From Aquanectria penicillioides (Eukaryota; Ascomycota; Sordariomycetes; Hypocreales; Nectriaceae), in NCBI GenBank assembly GCA_003415625.1, contig PYIU01000003.1:1736001-1800000 (forward strand): a DNA stretch of 64,000 nt, read 5' to 3'. Within the stretch, counting starts at the first letter, position 1, and each line of letters opens with the position of its first letter. The position numbers and the translations under genes were made by a program. Shown piece after piece: positions 25,460 through 36,997 of the stretch. Below the pieces are notes generated by a model. That model ran no database searches. It had not been told where the DNA came from and saw only the letters and a list, made by a program, of their open reading frames with translations.

Positions 25460-25976
25460 GATGGGCAGCGGAGGGGTGCGGCGACGGCGGCGGCGGAGGC
25501 GGCGGGGTAGGATATGAAAGTCAGGCCAACCAACAGAAGAAAGGGTTGATCAATCGGCTGGGACAAGAGGTCTTCGAGCTTGAGGAGAACCGGACGGTAA
25601 GGGAGAGGGCGAGAGATTTGCCAATGGCACGAGAATAGGCGGAGGTGAGGTGGTGAAGGCACCGACGGGGTTGCCCCGTCTCCTGCTTGCGGTTGGGATG
25701 CACGTTGGGACCGATGACGGCAAGCGGCAAGGCGTGGGCGCGGGCGTGGGTGTGAGCGGTCAGTTTGGAGGGGCTCGCCGGAGCCGGTGGGGGCGGACAG
25801 TGGCACCGGGCGTGTGTTTTGTGTTTTGTGGTTTGTGTGAGTGCATGGCGAAGGCTTCTAGAAGATTGAGTTGACAGGGGCAGATGGACTTGACGGCATT
25901 GAATGACGGGTGAATACAATGTATGTGTGAGCAGCGGTTCAACCGCACATGTGCAACTAGAGGAGACAGAAGGTGA

Positions 25977-26021
25977 GAAAAGAAAAGAAAAGAAAAGAAA
26001 AGGACGCATGCATGCATGCAT
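25977..26021 (+). repeat. (AAAAG)n followed by (GCAT)4
   Basis: AAAAG pentamers to about 26002, then four GCAT units at 26006-26021, about 520 bp upstream of the acid phosphatase start. Confidence 0.88.
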
Positions 26022-26362
26022 CCAGCAAGAAAGTCATCTGCAAATAAATATCCAAGCTGCTTCATATCACCCTATACAGTCGTTACTACTGATGCTCAAT
26101 TGCACGTATCTCTAACCTGAATTACATCCCCTCACGATCCGAAGTGATCGCAGTAGCCGCCTCAACTCGAACTTTTTACAATAATTCTTTTTCCTTTTAT
26201 CCCCCTTTGACAATTGACCAGCGTGAAATTGTGAAGCACAAGTCAAGCGTGACCATCCTGGTAAAGTCCAGGGGTTCGCACATGAGTCCTGGCAGTGGAG
26301 TATAAAGCGCGTGTATTTTCTGTGAGGAGCAGGCGGCCGGCGCTATATTGAAAGGAGCGCGC

Positions 26363-26375
26363 GGGGGGGGGGGGG
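26363..26375 (+). repeat. G13 homopolymer
   Basis: Uninterrupted run of 13 G after GCGC, non-coding. Confidence 0.9.
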
Positions 26376-28135
26376 TAGATACGTTATGGATGGCGCCGAT
26401 GGAGTCTCATTTATAGGTACTTATAACCGCACCATAACGCATATCCACAGGCACATATGATACCACACACATGGTGGCTGTGTACGGTGCACTTTTCGGC
26501 TTTGCAAACCCTGGATGGATACGGTAAACGAATAATAACAGTGGCGTTTGTACTACACTGGACAACTGCCTAACTGACTAGGGCAGGACATGGAGAGATG
26601 GGCATCGTCATCTCTGAGGCTAATAAGTGGCTATCTATTGGGCTGGAGCAGCACATGCTGCGGCGAAGGTGGATGACGTGATGCAATCAATCAGTTGGCC
26701 GCGACACGGGGTGCAAACGACCCGTTCCTCGATAATGCAGATTCGCCGCATTCGCCAATTCTCCCAACGCCCGCTCGGGCACAACCCAAGAGGGATGGAA
26801 GACGTAATGTCCAATCTTTAGGGATCACATGCTGCAACCCGCAGCGGCGGTGTGTGTTGTGCGCCTTCCCAATGGACCTCAGTTTCAAGGGCCTCATGAT
26901 CGATCAGTCAGTCAATCAAGCAACTACGGTTACCACACAACACCAAGCCCCTGGTTTCTTGGCGGGGCGGGTTTGTGGGGGAACATGCTACACGTACCGA
27001 CCTACGTACTTGCAAGATCCATTATCACATGCCTCCTTCCACCTCAAGTTGGGTGCTTTCCGCAACGAGGGGCGGCCCGGCTTCATTTCTCTTTCCGTGG
27101 AACCAGGCTGCCCCTGCCGTCATTTCGTGCTTGCTTGCCTTTACGCGTTCGACTCCTTCAGTTGAGAGAAAGGGCTCCTTGCGCCAGACTCCCTACTCTG
27201 CTCCAAGCCCCAAACTTCAAACAAAAGTCCCATGTCGCAATCAACTAACTTTGGAATCCTTCGCCCGCCCGCCCCCCTTTTTATTTATTATTTATTATTT
27301 TTATTTAATTTTACTTTTCCTATCATTGTCAGCACCAACTCGCGGATTCCATAACCCGAGCCAACGCAAAACTCTTCGCCGCCGGATCGCCGCCCCTTCT
27401 TCCTTTCAGTCAGCCCCAACGCCAGCTCCGAATTCCCCAGACGCCAGAACGGCTGCCTCGCCGCCGCTATTGGCCCTAGTGTCCCATTCTTTCGCTCCCC
27501 GTAGCCCCCGTTAGCTCGCGCAATGACCTCATCAAGCAAGCGACCCGTCAGGGCTCATGCCTGGAGAGGGAGACGGGACGTGGTGTCGCATTCATCCCAA
27601 CCCGAGAACGCGAATAAATAAGCACTGCAACGCACGCGAGAAATCTCCCTGTCATGGCAGCCGCAACGACAACTTCCTCAAAACTCCAGCTTTCCCTCTG
27701 TAACTCCCCGAGCACGAAAACGAATAAAACACCCCACGACCAAAAGACACGCATCGACGAGACTCCGGAGCCCAAGGTTTGCCCTGGGTTGATCCATGCC
27801 CGGGTGCTCCGGAAGAGGCGCAGCCCAATCGCTTCCGTGGTACTCCAAGAACAACTCGGGCAGATTTCTGGAGCTCCACTGCTGGTCTGAGGGTTTTGTC
27901 AACTTCACGTTTCTTATCTCCCTCTTTTTACTTCTTCTTCTTCTTCTGCCCATCTTTCTCCTTCACTTGCCGAGGCATTGTAATACTCTCGCTTGAAGCC
28001 AAGCCCCCCCCCTTTTTGGTTCTCACTCACAACAGTCACCGTAACGAACGATACTGGCATGTCATCTACATATATTCAAATTGAGGCCCCCACTACTGCT
28101 TCTCTTCCAACCTCACAGCCACACTCTTCTTCGCA

Positions 28136-30590
28136 ATGATGGCTAACGTTGCTGTTGATCCATTGCCAGTCCCCAGGTTCCAGTCTTGGATACCTTGGAC
28201 ATTCAAGATGAAGAAGATGTAATCATTCGCAATCAAGATGATGCTGAGGCTCTCCTACAACCCGCTCTCAACGCTCAGGCTAGACATTTAACCTCCCAAA
28301 ACACTCCAGCAATCGAAAAGGTCGCAGCCTTGGACAAGAAGACTGGCGGGGGCCTCTTTGACTTGTCGTCGGATGCCGAAAGTGATTCGAATCCTGAACC
28401 AACTTCTTCGCCCGAGACCACTCCAGAAATTCCCCAACCACCCAAGTTAGACCGCCTACCAGCAAAGAGCCAAACAACGCCAGTACCTCTACCTTCGCCA
28501 TGGCGGGTCCAACCGAAGCCAATGGTTTCCAAGCCTCCAGTTACCCGACCTTCAAAGGGGGTCCTGGGTTCGGCTTTTGGGACCACCCGAAACAGGTCAA
28601 GGTCTGCAGGTCAGGAAGCACTGAGGAGAATTCAAAAGGCACTTCCGTCTCTTAGCCCGCCATCACATCTCCTGCCCTCGTTGCCCAGTTCTTTCTTCTC
28701 AAACCTGGCCGAACGGTCTATCACGGGTAGTTCAAACAAACCAAGCCAGCCATCGTCGTCGTCTTCCACTACGTATATCCAGAGGAACACTCCAATATCA
28801 ACTCCGACATCTCCACGCCCACCGCCAACCAGGCCTCAGCTTCAACCTCTTCGAGTCAAGGCGATCAACCCGCCTTCGATAAACCCTTCTTCTTCTTCTT
28901 CTACCCCTCCTCCACGTCCCAAAGTGCTCCGTCGTACAACTTCTGATGACAGTATCCTCTACCATAGCCTCTCACGTGCCTCTTCTCTTGGCGATGATGA
29001 GCAATTTCAGGACGTGCGTGAAATGGTCAACATTCGATTCATGGCTCTGAGGGACAGTCTTCCAGATGTGCCAAATTTCAAAATGCCTAGCCTGCCCAGG
29101 TTCTACAACCAAGCCAAAAAGTCGTCACTTTCCCTACACACCTTATACTCGTCAGAAGTTCTCGGGCAGTCCGCCATCCCACGCGAGATCGATGTGGCCT
29201 CCAAGGATCCCCTGGACCGGGTTCTCGACGAACTTACCGGAGACGTAGTAATTATGGGAGGTTACCGAGGGTCTGTCTTGAGATCGGCGGAGGCTCCTCA
29301 TCAACAAGTTTGGGCCCCTGTCAAACTTGGTCTCAATATGCGCAAGGTCAATCTTGAGGTCGGCCTAGAAGACGAGGATGAAGAAAGGATGGAGGAAACT
29401 ATCATCCCATCAGGGATGCTAACGCACGTTGGTCCCATTGACATCTCCCGCAAGCTCATCAAGAAGCTGCAGTCTTGTGACAATGCCCGAGTAGGCAAAC
29501 TGCGCGTCTGGGACTACGGGTACGACTGGCGTCTAAGCCCTCCGCTGCTGTCCCGCAAACTTCAAGAGTTTCTCCAAAAGCTTCCATCAAACCAGCCAGA
29601 AACACCATCCGCAGCCCGAGGTGCACTCGTTATTGCCCACAGCCTTGGGGGTCTCATCACACGCCACGCCGTAAACCAGCGACCAGACTTATTCTCCGCA
29701 GTTTTGTATGCCGGTGTGCCCCAACGTTGCATCAATATCCTCAATCCCATGCGACACGGCGACGTGGTTCTCTTCAACGAGAAGTTGCTAAGCGCTCGTG
29801 TCAACTTCTCCATACGTACCTCCTTCGTTTTCCTCCCTGAGGATGGATTCTGCTTCGTCGACAAGCTCACGGGCGAAGAGTATCCCATTGATTTCTACGA
29901 CCCTCAGGAGTGGATCAGATGGCATCTCAGCCCGTGTATGCAGCCTGCCCTCCCTCCCTATCACCGCCAACACTCGTCGTCATTTTCGTCCCGGATCCCC
30001 AAATCCCTGAGGGCTCGGGCAGACAGCAAGGCAGACAAGCAGCCTCCCTCACCTACCACGGCCAACCGAAACCCCATTTCTCCTCAGCTGAATGGGGGCG
30101 CCGCCCACCAAGACGAGCCTGTACCTTCGGACCCCCTGAACGTGAGCGCTACCTGAAGTACCTGACCAGGACGCTGGCCATGGTTCGCAAGTTTCGCTCT
30201 GAACTCGCTCACTCTCCTACGCATCAGGAGGCGAACGCGTACCCGCCTCTAGCCGTCATTTACGGGAAGAGCATCCCCACTGTGTACGCCGCCCAGGTCA
30301 CCGGCCGCGACGCAATCCCTTGCAACGACGCCTACGACGACCTCCTCTTCCGTCCAGGCGACGGCGTCGTGCTTGCCAAGGAGGCCATGCTGCCGGATGG
30401 TTACTCGCTTGTCCGTGGTGGTCGGGTGCGTACCGAGCGTGGCCACATCACTATGCTCGGCGACATGCCGGCCATGGGGCATGCCCTCGAAGCCCTGCTG
30501 AGGGGCCGTCGGAAAGGTATCGGTCTGGGCGTCAGCAACGACGAGGCGAACTCAGGTAAGGGCGGGCAGATACCCGCGGTGTCTGGGTAA
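28136..30590 (+). CDS. LCAT/PDAT-like alpha/beta hydrolase (frameshifted)
   Basis: Probable lipid acyltransferase or phospholipase of the LCAT fold, about 817 residues if repaired. A Ser/Pro-rich disordered N terminus (to about residue 300) precedes the catalytic domain. That domain shows MGGYRGSVL (oxyanion region), RVWDYGYDWRLSPPLLSRKL typical of LCAT/PDAT, and the nucleophile motif IAHSLGGLITRH. The main open frame (28159-30156) ends at a TGA, but the homologous C terminus continues in the -1 frame to 30588-30590, beginning PERERYLKYLTRTLA and including RGHITMLGDMP, which probably holds the catalytic His. One missing base in the C5 run at about 30131-30135 explains this. The main frame also has no early ATG; ATGs at 28136/28139 would connect if one base is missing in the C4 run at 28171-28174, or by an unseen intron. 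Start is therefore uncertain. Confidence 0.72.
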
Positions 30591-31431
30591 CACAGCGGGA
30601 TGCGATGTAACTTGTCCCACGGCCAGATACGGTATGCGATGAGATCCAGTATCAACCATTCACATACCCCCCCCCTTCATCTTTTCTGGGGCAGCACGGA
30701 AAACAAAATGGAGAAAGACAAAGTTTATCACGATTTACATGAAATCAATGACATCGGGAACAGGATTGACAAAAAAAGCATGAAATGAGATAATGAACAA
30801 CAGAATGGTACATCCGCTGTACATGCACTATGTACTGGCGTCAGGCGGCCATATTGTAGTATAGACATTGTACAAGATACATTTGATACAAAAGCAATCC
30901 CAACGATTGCGTCTCGTCACCGTCTTTTCTCTCTTCCTCTTTCCCCCTTTGCATTCTCTCAAAAACTAGCATTAAGTCTTTGTACATTGCTGATATCATT
31001 TGGTCGCTCTATGAGCACCCACAGCATGAGTGTGAAAAAATAAAAGTATATGTATAATAAATTCCTTGTATCAACCAAAGGAAGAAAATCAATTGTTAGT
31101 CGATGACTGGTAGAACCCATGTCCAATATCCGGAAGCGTCGGGGCCGGAAACGGCGCTTGCCAGAATGGATGGTGTCGTTTTTGGCCTCGAGATGATTCG
31201 AGTGGCGGGGGTGTTTGTGGCCCAGAAGTGGTGGCCCGGGACCCAATCGTCCCATCGGCTGGATTCGTTTCGAAGGCGAACTGGCAACGCCTTTGCGAAA
31301 CTATCAATACTTAATGGGCGTTGAGCGAGAGTGGGGGATGACCTCCAAGCTGGTGGTATGTGATTCCGTCCAAGGCGGACGGGCGAAGGCGGGTATCATG
31401 TTGAAAATGCTTGATTCGCTGCGACGCAGGT
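30591..31431. other. Convergent 3' flanks
   Basis: Spacer between the LCAT-like gene and the 2EXR gene, AT-rich around 30700-31080. No gene seen. Confidence 0.6.
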
Positions 31432-32241
31432 TCAAGGCTTGGGGAAGGCGCTCAGAGGCAGGATTCTCCAACGCGGAGGCTTCCAGTTGGGCGTTTGCTC
31501 GCACAGTGTCGCAACCGCCGTCTGGATCTGGCGCGCTATGCGGACATAGACCATGGTGGGCTCCAGGTAGTTGGACCACATGGAATCGAGGGATTCTTCG
31601 CTGCGGGGAACAAAAATGATCTCCTCTAGGCCGGGCATACGGGCTTGGAGGCGACGGAGCAATTCCACGGTGAGGCTTGAGGCGGTCATAGAGCGGTACG
31701 TGTGGTCGATCCAAAAGAGAGAGTCATTGATTGCGACGCGGCGCACGGCGGCGAGTTCGTTGGGGTCGCACATTGACACGCACGTGTGGAACTGAGAGTC
31801 GGCGGCCATGTAGCCATCGCGGGGTCCGAAATAGAGGATATCGTAGGTGGGATTGAAGAAGACCTGGCCTGGGCCCCGGGCGAAGCCAAATTCCAAGCGG
31901 TAGTGCTTGAGGGCTTCCGCGCGGGACTCTGTGCAGGCGTGGAGGTTGGCGGGGATGGGAGCAGGGGAGGTACATCCGGAATTAAATGAAAGTCCCGATT
32001 CCGAGTCCTCGTAGGAACATGACCAATTTGAACCGCATCGAACTGGCACGAGGCGAGTCTGGGGGAGGTTGTAATTCCATATCTTGAGGCGGAGCTCGGT
32101 AGGAAGACTGGAAAAGAGATGCTATGAGGGGGCAGCAAATGTCAGCATCTAGTAAAAAGTGAGCGGGTGATCGGCGAGGCTAAAACTCACGAATGCGGGC
32201 ATGTCTGATGACAGCGGCGGGGGAGCAGCGGCTGGAAGCAT
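31432..32241 (-). CDS. 2EXR-domain protein
   Basis: Small protein (246 residues) of a lineage-expanded fungal family. Exons on the minus strand are 32241-32191 and 32121-31432, joined by a GTGAG..CATAG intron in phase 0. The 2EXR signature spans the junction: FHLFSSLPTELRLKIWNYNL, then further on ANLHACTESRAEALKHYRLEF. The first exon encodes MLPAAAPPPLSSDMPAF and gives a good start. The domain resembles F-box-like N termini, but its role is unknown; many paralogues are usual in Sordariomycetes. No membrane segments or signal peptide. Confidence 0.8.
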
Positions 32242-32322
32242 GGTATCCGTGTGGGTAGGAGACCGACGCGAGATAGACAGACGGATAACAACAATGAGTA
32301 GAATGAGGAGCAGAGGTAGACA

Positions 32323-32351
32323 GCGGTGGCGGCGGCGGCGGCGGCGGTGGC
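32323..32351 (-). repeat. (GCC/CGG)n trinucleotide repeat
   Basis: About nine CGG-type units on the plus strand, within the probable promoter or leader of the 2EXR gene. Confidence 0.85.
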
Positions 32352-32463
32352 GATGATGGGGTACAGCTCAAATATATATGAGGTCGATAAAAAGAGATAC
32401 AGTGCCCAGAGCAATCGGCAAAGTTCAATGCCAGCCAAAGTTCAGACGATCCGGACAGTAAAC

Positions 32464-32500
32464 GGGAAAGATCAGAATGGGAAAGATCAGAATGGGAAAG
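32464..32500 (+). repeat. Tandem 15-bp repeat, two copies plus partial
   Basis: The unit GGGAAAGATCAGAAT occurs at 32464-32478 and 32479-32493, followed by GGGAAAG. It is upstream of the 2EXR gene. Confidence 0.85.
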
Positions 32501-35427
32501 GGAGGGGGAGGTGGGCAGCTGACGGGGACTAATATAATCAATCACGGACGGGAGGGCGACGAAGTGCTTTGTGCCTGTACAGTAATAAACTTGGGCACGC
32601 AGAGAGGAACCTGGTATTGTCTCGTTGCATGGGACCCCGTCGGCCAGCCCCAAGGCATGTGTAAGTTACCGGGGCAGAACCCAGTTCGAGGGTCCAGACT
32701 CGACAACTCTTGGACGCCCAAGGACAAGAACCGACTGCTTGGGTCAGAGAGCCCGGGGGGGGTAGGGCGCGTTATCGCCTAGTTAAGCCGCTCTGAGCCT
32801 AGGGGACGCTGAGGGTGTGTGGCGTTGCTGGTGACGGGCCATGACGGGTCATGACGGTCCCAGCTGGGCTTCACTGGGGCCATCCCCCCGGTCCTTGTCT
32901 GGTGGCTCTTTGCTTGTTCTACTGCTCGTTGCCGGCGCTGGCGTTGGTGTTGGCGGTGGCTGACAACGTGTAAAGGATCAAGTCCCGGCAAGGGGAGCTC
33001 AGTCCAGGGACCGGCCTGGCTGCAAGAAAGCTTCGGGTGCCCCCCCTCCCACTCCCCGTCGTAGGTATGCGCATTACGCTCGCCGCTGCCGGATTCGCTG
33101 GTCTGAAGCCTTGACGGTGCTGTCTAGCTTGAGCCGCGCACGCGCCAGGCCCGCTGTGGAGGCAAGGGGAACCAAGAGAGCCTCGACCGAGTGCTCAAAG
33201 ACATGCTCTGTCAGAAGCGCTCGTATAGCTTACTCTCTCTCTCGCCTTCTCTCTCTCTCATCCCTTCAAACGAGAAACCGAGATTGGGGGACCGGAGAGC
33301 GGAAGCCGGCTGGGGACCCAAGCATGCCGCACCGACAAGGTTCTCGGAGGTCTTGGCTTCGAGGATCCTGCAAGAAAATCCGTCTTTTGTTCACCGGCAC
33401 AGGGATATGTGCTTTCGAGGCACAGCCCTGGGCCTCGATGCTTTTTGGGGGCCAGGATCCGTGACGGTTTCCCTGTTTGTCGTGCACGACCATCATCGCA
33501 ATGAGACATGGCTGGCGTACACCGAAAGAAAAGTCCATTTCCCCCAAAAGTCGGTTTTACATGCAGAGAGTCGGCAAGCTGCATGACGTTGATGACACCC
33601 TTCTTCCTAGACCCGTCGCGTCGTCCAGCACTCGGGCTCAACACCATTCATCGACCATGTTTTCGCTAAAAGGTGGATTCCTAGTGCTCAAGGCGGATCC
33701 TCCTGGCGAAGCCTCGTTTTCCTTGTTTGCACATCATTCACTTTCACTTACGACGAGCTGGCTCGTGCACCCTGAGCTTGAGCGGGATAGATGGGGGTGG
33801 AGCCAGCAGTCCGACCTCCCTGCTAGAGTGGACTCGCTCGAAAGTGGACCGCCAAAGCGCTCAGCGCCCTCGATACCCACATCCCGTCCACCTAGACGAA
33901 ATCTAGATGGAGAATCTCTCATGTCAAAAGCGGAAGCCCATTCTCTCCGGATCTAGACCTTCGCCGTGCCCGAGACGGGTGGAAGCCCCCGTTCCTGGGA
34001 ACTTTATTCTCCGCGGCCTCGGTGTCGAGCACAACCCACATCTGGCTAAAATGAACCACGAACGTTGAGGGGAGAGACTTAGCCTCGGCGAGGCGGAAGA
34101 AGCAACTTTTTTGAGAACCGCACAGCTTGGGGGCTGAACTGGGCGCCTCTTCGTAAATAGTGCAGGATCACGCGTATGCAGGGCACAAAAAGCCCCCCAG
34201 GAGGGATCTTCTCGGGCCGTCAATGAACCTATGCTATCGTCACTCTTTTCGCTGTTTCTTATTGCTTCGGGCACACAAAGTCGGTGCATTCGCCGGTTCG
34301 GCATCTACCAATTCAAATTCAACCCATTCTTGGCTTGGCCTGGATCCAACGTCCCCATCTAGGTGGGGAGGCGTCGCGGTTTGACGGATGTGGTGGATGA
34401 AACAGCTGCAGTCTTTGCCTCACGGTGTAACGGTCCGGGGAGAGACGCCGAAAAGCTCTCGGCGGCGCCCTCAGTGGTCAGGGTCCGCTTTGATTTCTCA
34501 AGCACGATCTTCCGAAAACGCCCACTGTCCCTCCATCGTACTCCAAAAATGGATGTTCGCCATGGGCGAATCGTTCTGGGTATTGAAGAATACCGGATCC
34601 AATGCCGGGCGTGGGGATATCGGATACCATGTCACCCAAGAGTCCATGACCCTGCTCCGGTGTGCAAGGGTATCGACTTTTCTCGGTTTATTGACACCTT
34701 GCCGCCTCATCAATCCTCGTCCTTGCAGCCTCATCGTTCCGTGACATCCCCCTCCCCTGTGACCTCCGCCATTCTCTGCCCAATGCTCACTCGGCCGGCA
34801 TCAAAATTGAACCAAGGTAGAAGGATCGTGTTTGGGCAGCAAGGACGTGACGCTACTGTCGATCATCCGTGGCGCGTGCGGCCGACGGCGGCAGCATCAT
34901 CAACACTCAAGCTCAACGCTCGAGCCACAATGGACGAGCTAGGGCGTATGCCAAACTTTCTCTCCGCCATAGCGACAGTTGGCAGGCCCATTTCGGGGTA
35001 TTGTAGAATGGCGTTTGTCCGTGCGTCTTCCGGTAACTCTGACGCCTTTGAACACTTCCAACTTCCCCGAATAATCCTCCGACAGGTCTCTGTGACAGCG
35101 CCTGGTAGAACCTGTTCATGCGCATCCATAGTCGGGCGTGAATTCGCACGTACCCATGTCCGCAGGATCAAACCGCAAAAGCAAGACAGGAACCCTCATT
35201 TCGGGTGCTTGCTGGGCGGTCAATTTTTAGCCAGAGCCCTGTTCTGTATCCGCAGAGCTGAGGAACGTTGCATCGAACATTGATTATTGATCCATCAAGC
35301 CGCTAGGATAAGGGCGAAGCCGAAATCTTTCGGGACCCACACCAGCAAAAAGAAACTGTCAATGCTAGGCTTTCCTGTCGTACTCACCTTCCCCATTTGT
35401 CGTGTTACCACCAAAGCCAAATTGTAG

Positions 35428-35493
35428 TCACGTGATAGAGATCGTTCCGATAAAGATGTTGTGGTGGCTACTGTCACGTGGCGTATCACGTGA
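35428..35493. promoter_or_regulatory. Cluster of three CACGTG (E-box) palindromes
   Basis: TCACGTGA at 35428-35435 and 35486-35493, and GTCACGTGG with its core at 35475-35480, all in 66 bp. CACGTG is the known core site of fungal bHLH factors (Cbf1/Pho4/SREBP type). The cluster lies about 0.8 kb upstream of the four-helix membrane protein gene and far from any other known gene start, so regulation of that gene is a reasonable inference, not shown. Confidence 0.5.
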
Positions 35494-36254
35494 TACGAAT
35501 ATCGTTAGTCTACACCGTTGATCTCGACCAAGCATCCTCCAAACAACCCAAACTTAGCAGCCACTCCATTCCATTGGAAAGGAGACGGCAGCGTCTAGTG
35601 ATGCGCGTGACTCCGTTATGCATTATGTTCATCTTTTCTATTTCCCTTTCCTCCACCAACGAGATTGTCGCTGACATACATAACCGCTGTGCCGGCATTT
35701 CGTAACGACAGTGGGTAGCATTTGGGGGTTGGAGACTAGTCAACGGCCCGTGATTGGGTACATCGATGCCTAAGCGCCCAGGCCAACACCCTCCCATCGA
35801 ACTCCTCCGAGCGATTGACCAATCCCGACAACGTCAGAGATGCCAATCTCAAAGTATTTCAAACGCCAATCTTGATCAACCTCACATCCCGACTATCCAT
35901 CCAAGACACCGCGCCTATCATGCATGGGCGCTTCGGGCAATCGTGATGTTCGTCACTTACCATTGGCCTCTGATTGAGATCGTGGTCGGTTTTGTAACAG
36001 ATGTTCTGGTCAAGCGGCAATGAATGTTTCCCCAGACTCGTATATCTGGGCTGCCATTCCCGCCGAGAGGCTGCAACTGCGACATCTCAAGTCTCTTTTT
36101 TCCTAAAGGTTTCTTTCTGGTTTTTTTTCTTTTACTTCTCCGTTCAGCGTCCTTCCTTTCCCTGAGCCTAGGTGGCTTTTTCTTTCTTTTTTTTTCCCTT
36201 CTCCAGTGTCTGATCCATTACGTCTCTGTTGTCTAATATCCACTTTGGACCATC

Positions 36255-36997
36255 ATGTCTGTTGCTGAGACTAAGACGGAAGTGTCGGCCTCCAACTTCG
36301 AAGTCGAGTCTGAAGAGCTTCAACTCGATTCCAAGGTCCGCATGTATCGTCTAGCGGAAAGCGCGAGACTCGGCCTCACTGCTTTGGCCCTGGTCGCAGG
36401 CATCACCATTCTCGGCGTTGCAGCTGACTCCATCGCTGTTTACAATGCCACACATGTTCCAGACGATTACCTACTTCCTTTGTGGCCATCCAACATGAAT
36501 CTCCGCCCGACAGTGGCTTTAGTCGTTGGAAGTTCAATTGTGGTCGTGGCCAATGTCATTTCACTAGTTGCGAGCAAGACGCAGGTCGTAAGCTTCAGCC
36601 CGCCACACCACTTGCTTTTAATTGCAGCGGAGACTAACAGACCTGGAAGGTACAGAGCCGCTCAGCTGCGCATATGGCTGTCACATTCGCAGCTCCCACC
36701 GTCTCCTTCATTGCCGCCATGATTGCCATGGTGTTCTTTTACGCTGTAAACGCATCGACGACCGACGACTCGTTCCAGAGCTGGACATGTCGCTGGAAGG
36801 ATGTGGCCATGACGACATCGCCGCACTTTGGGACCTTGTGCAAACAGAGCAGGGCTGGGTTGGGCCTTGTCGTGTTCCTGGTGCCCCTCGAGGCTGTCAT
36901 TCTGGGGGTGGCTGGATATCAAACTAGTCTCCAAAGACAACTTGATCAATCCACACGTGCACCGGAACCTAAGGCGGGAAGCCCGTCCATGTCTTAG
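36255..36997 (+). CDS. Conserved four-helix membrane protein, function unknown
   Basis: Predicted 226-residue integral membrane protein. Exons 36255-36587 and 36650-36997; the intron has GTAAGC, a CTAAC branch site and GGAAG acceptor and stays in phase 0, joining KTQV to VQSRSAAHMAV. Four hydrophobic segments are visible: LGLTALALVAGITILGVAA (about 42-60), TVALVVGSSIVVVANVISLV (about 86-106), TFAAPTVSFIAAMIAMVFFY (about 124-143) and LGLVVFLVPLEAVILGVAGY (about 182-201). A cysteine-containing loop (SWTCRWKD..TLCKQ) lies between helices 3 and 4. The topology is like MARVEL or SUR7-type fungal proteins but no signature is definite. The ATG is the first in frame after a T-rich leader. Confidence 0.75.

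Larger units (their letters stand above)
25460..28135. other. Divergent promoter region, acid phosphatase / LCAT-like gene
   Basis: About 2.7 kb between divergently transcribed genes. It has an AAAAG repeat (25977-26002), a GCAT repeat (26006-26021), a G13 run (26363-26375) and a C/T-rich stretch at 27.2-28.1 kb that is probably the leader of the downstream gene. No gene seen. Confidence 0.55.
32242..36254. other. 4 kb intergenic region
   Basis: Non-coding as far as I can tell. Near the 2EXR gene are a CGG-rich repeat (32323-32351) and a tandem 15-mer (32464-32493). A 306-codon GTG-initiated open frame at 34363-35283 overlaps open frames on the other strand and shows no domain. Three CACGTG palindromes lie at 35428-35493, and a T-rich leader precedes the membrane-protein gene. 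Confidence 0.5.

Noticed and set aside
31432..36254. Transposon relic between the 2EXR gene and the membrane protein
   Set aside because: No terminal repeats, target duplication, or transposase or reverse-transcriptase motifs were seen.
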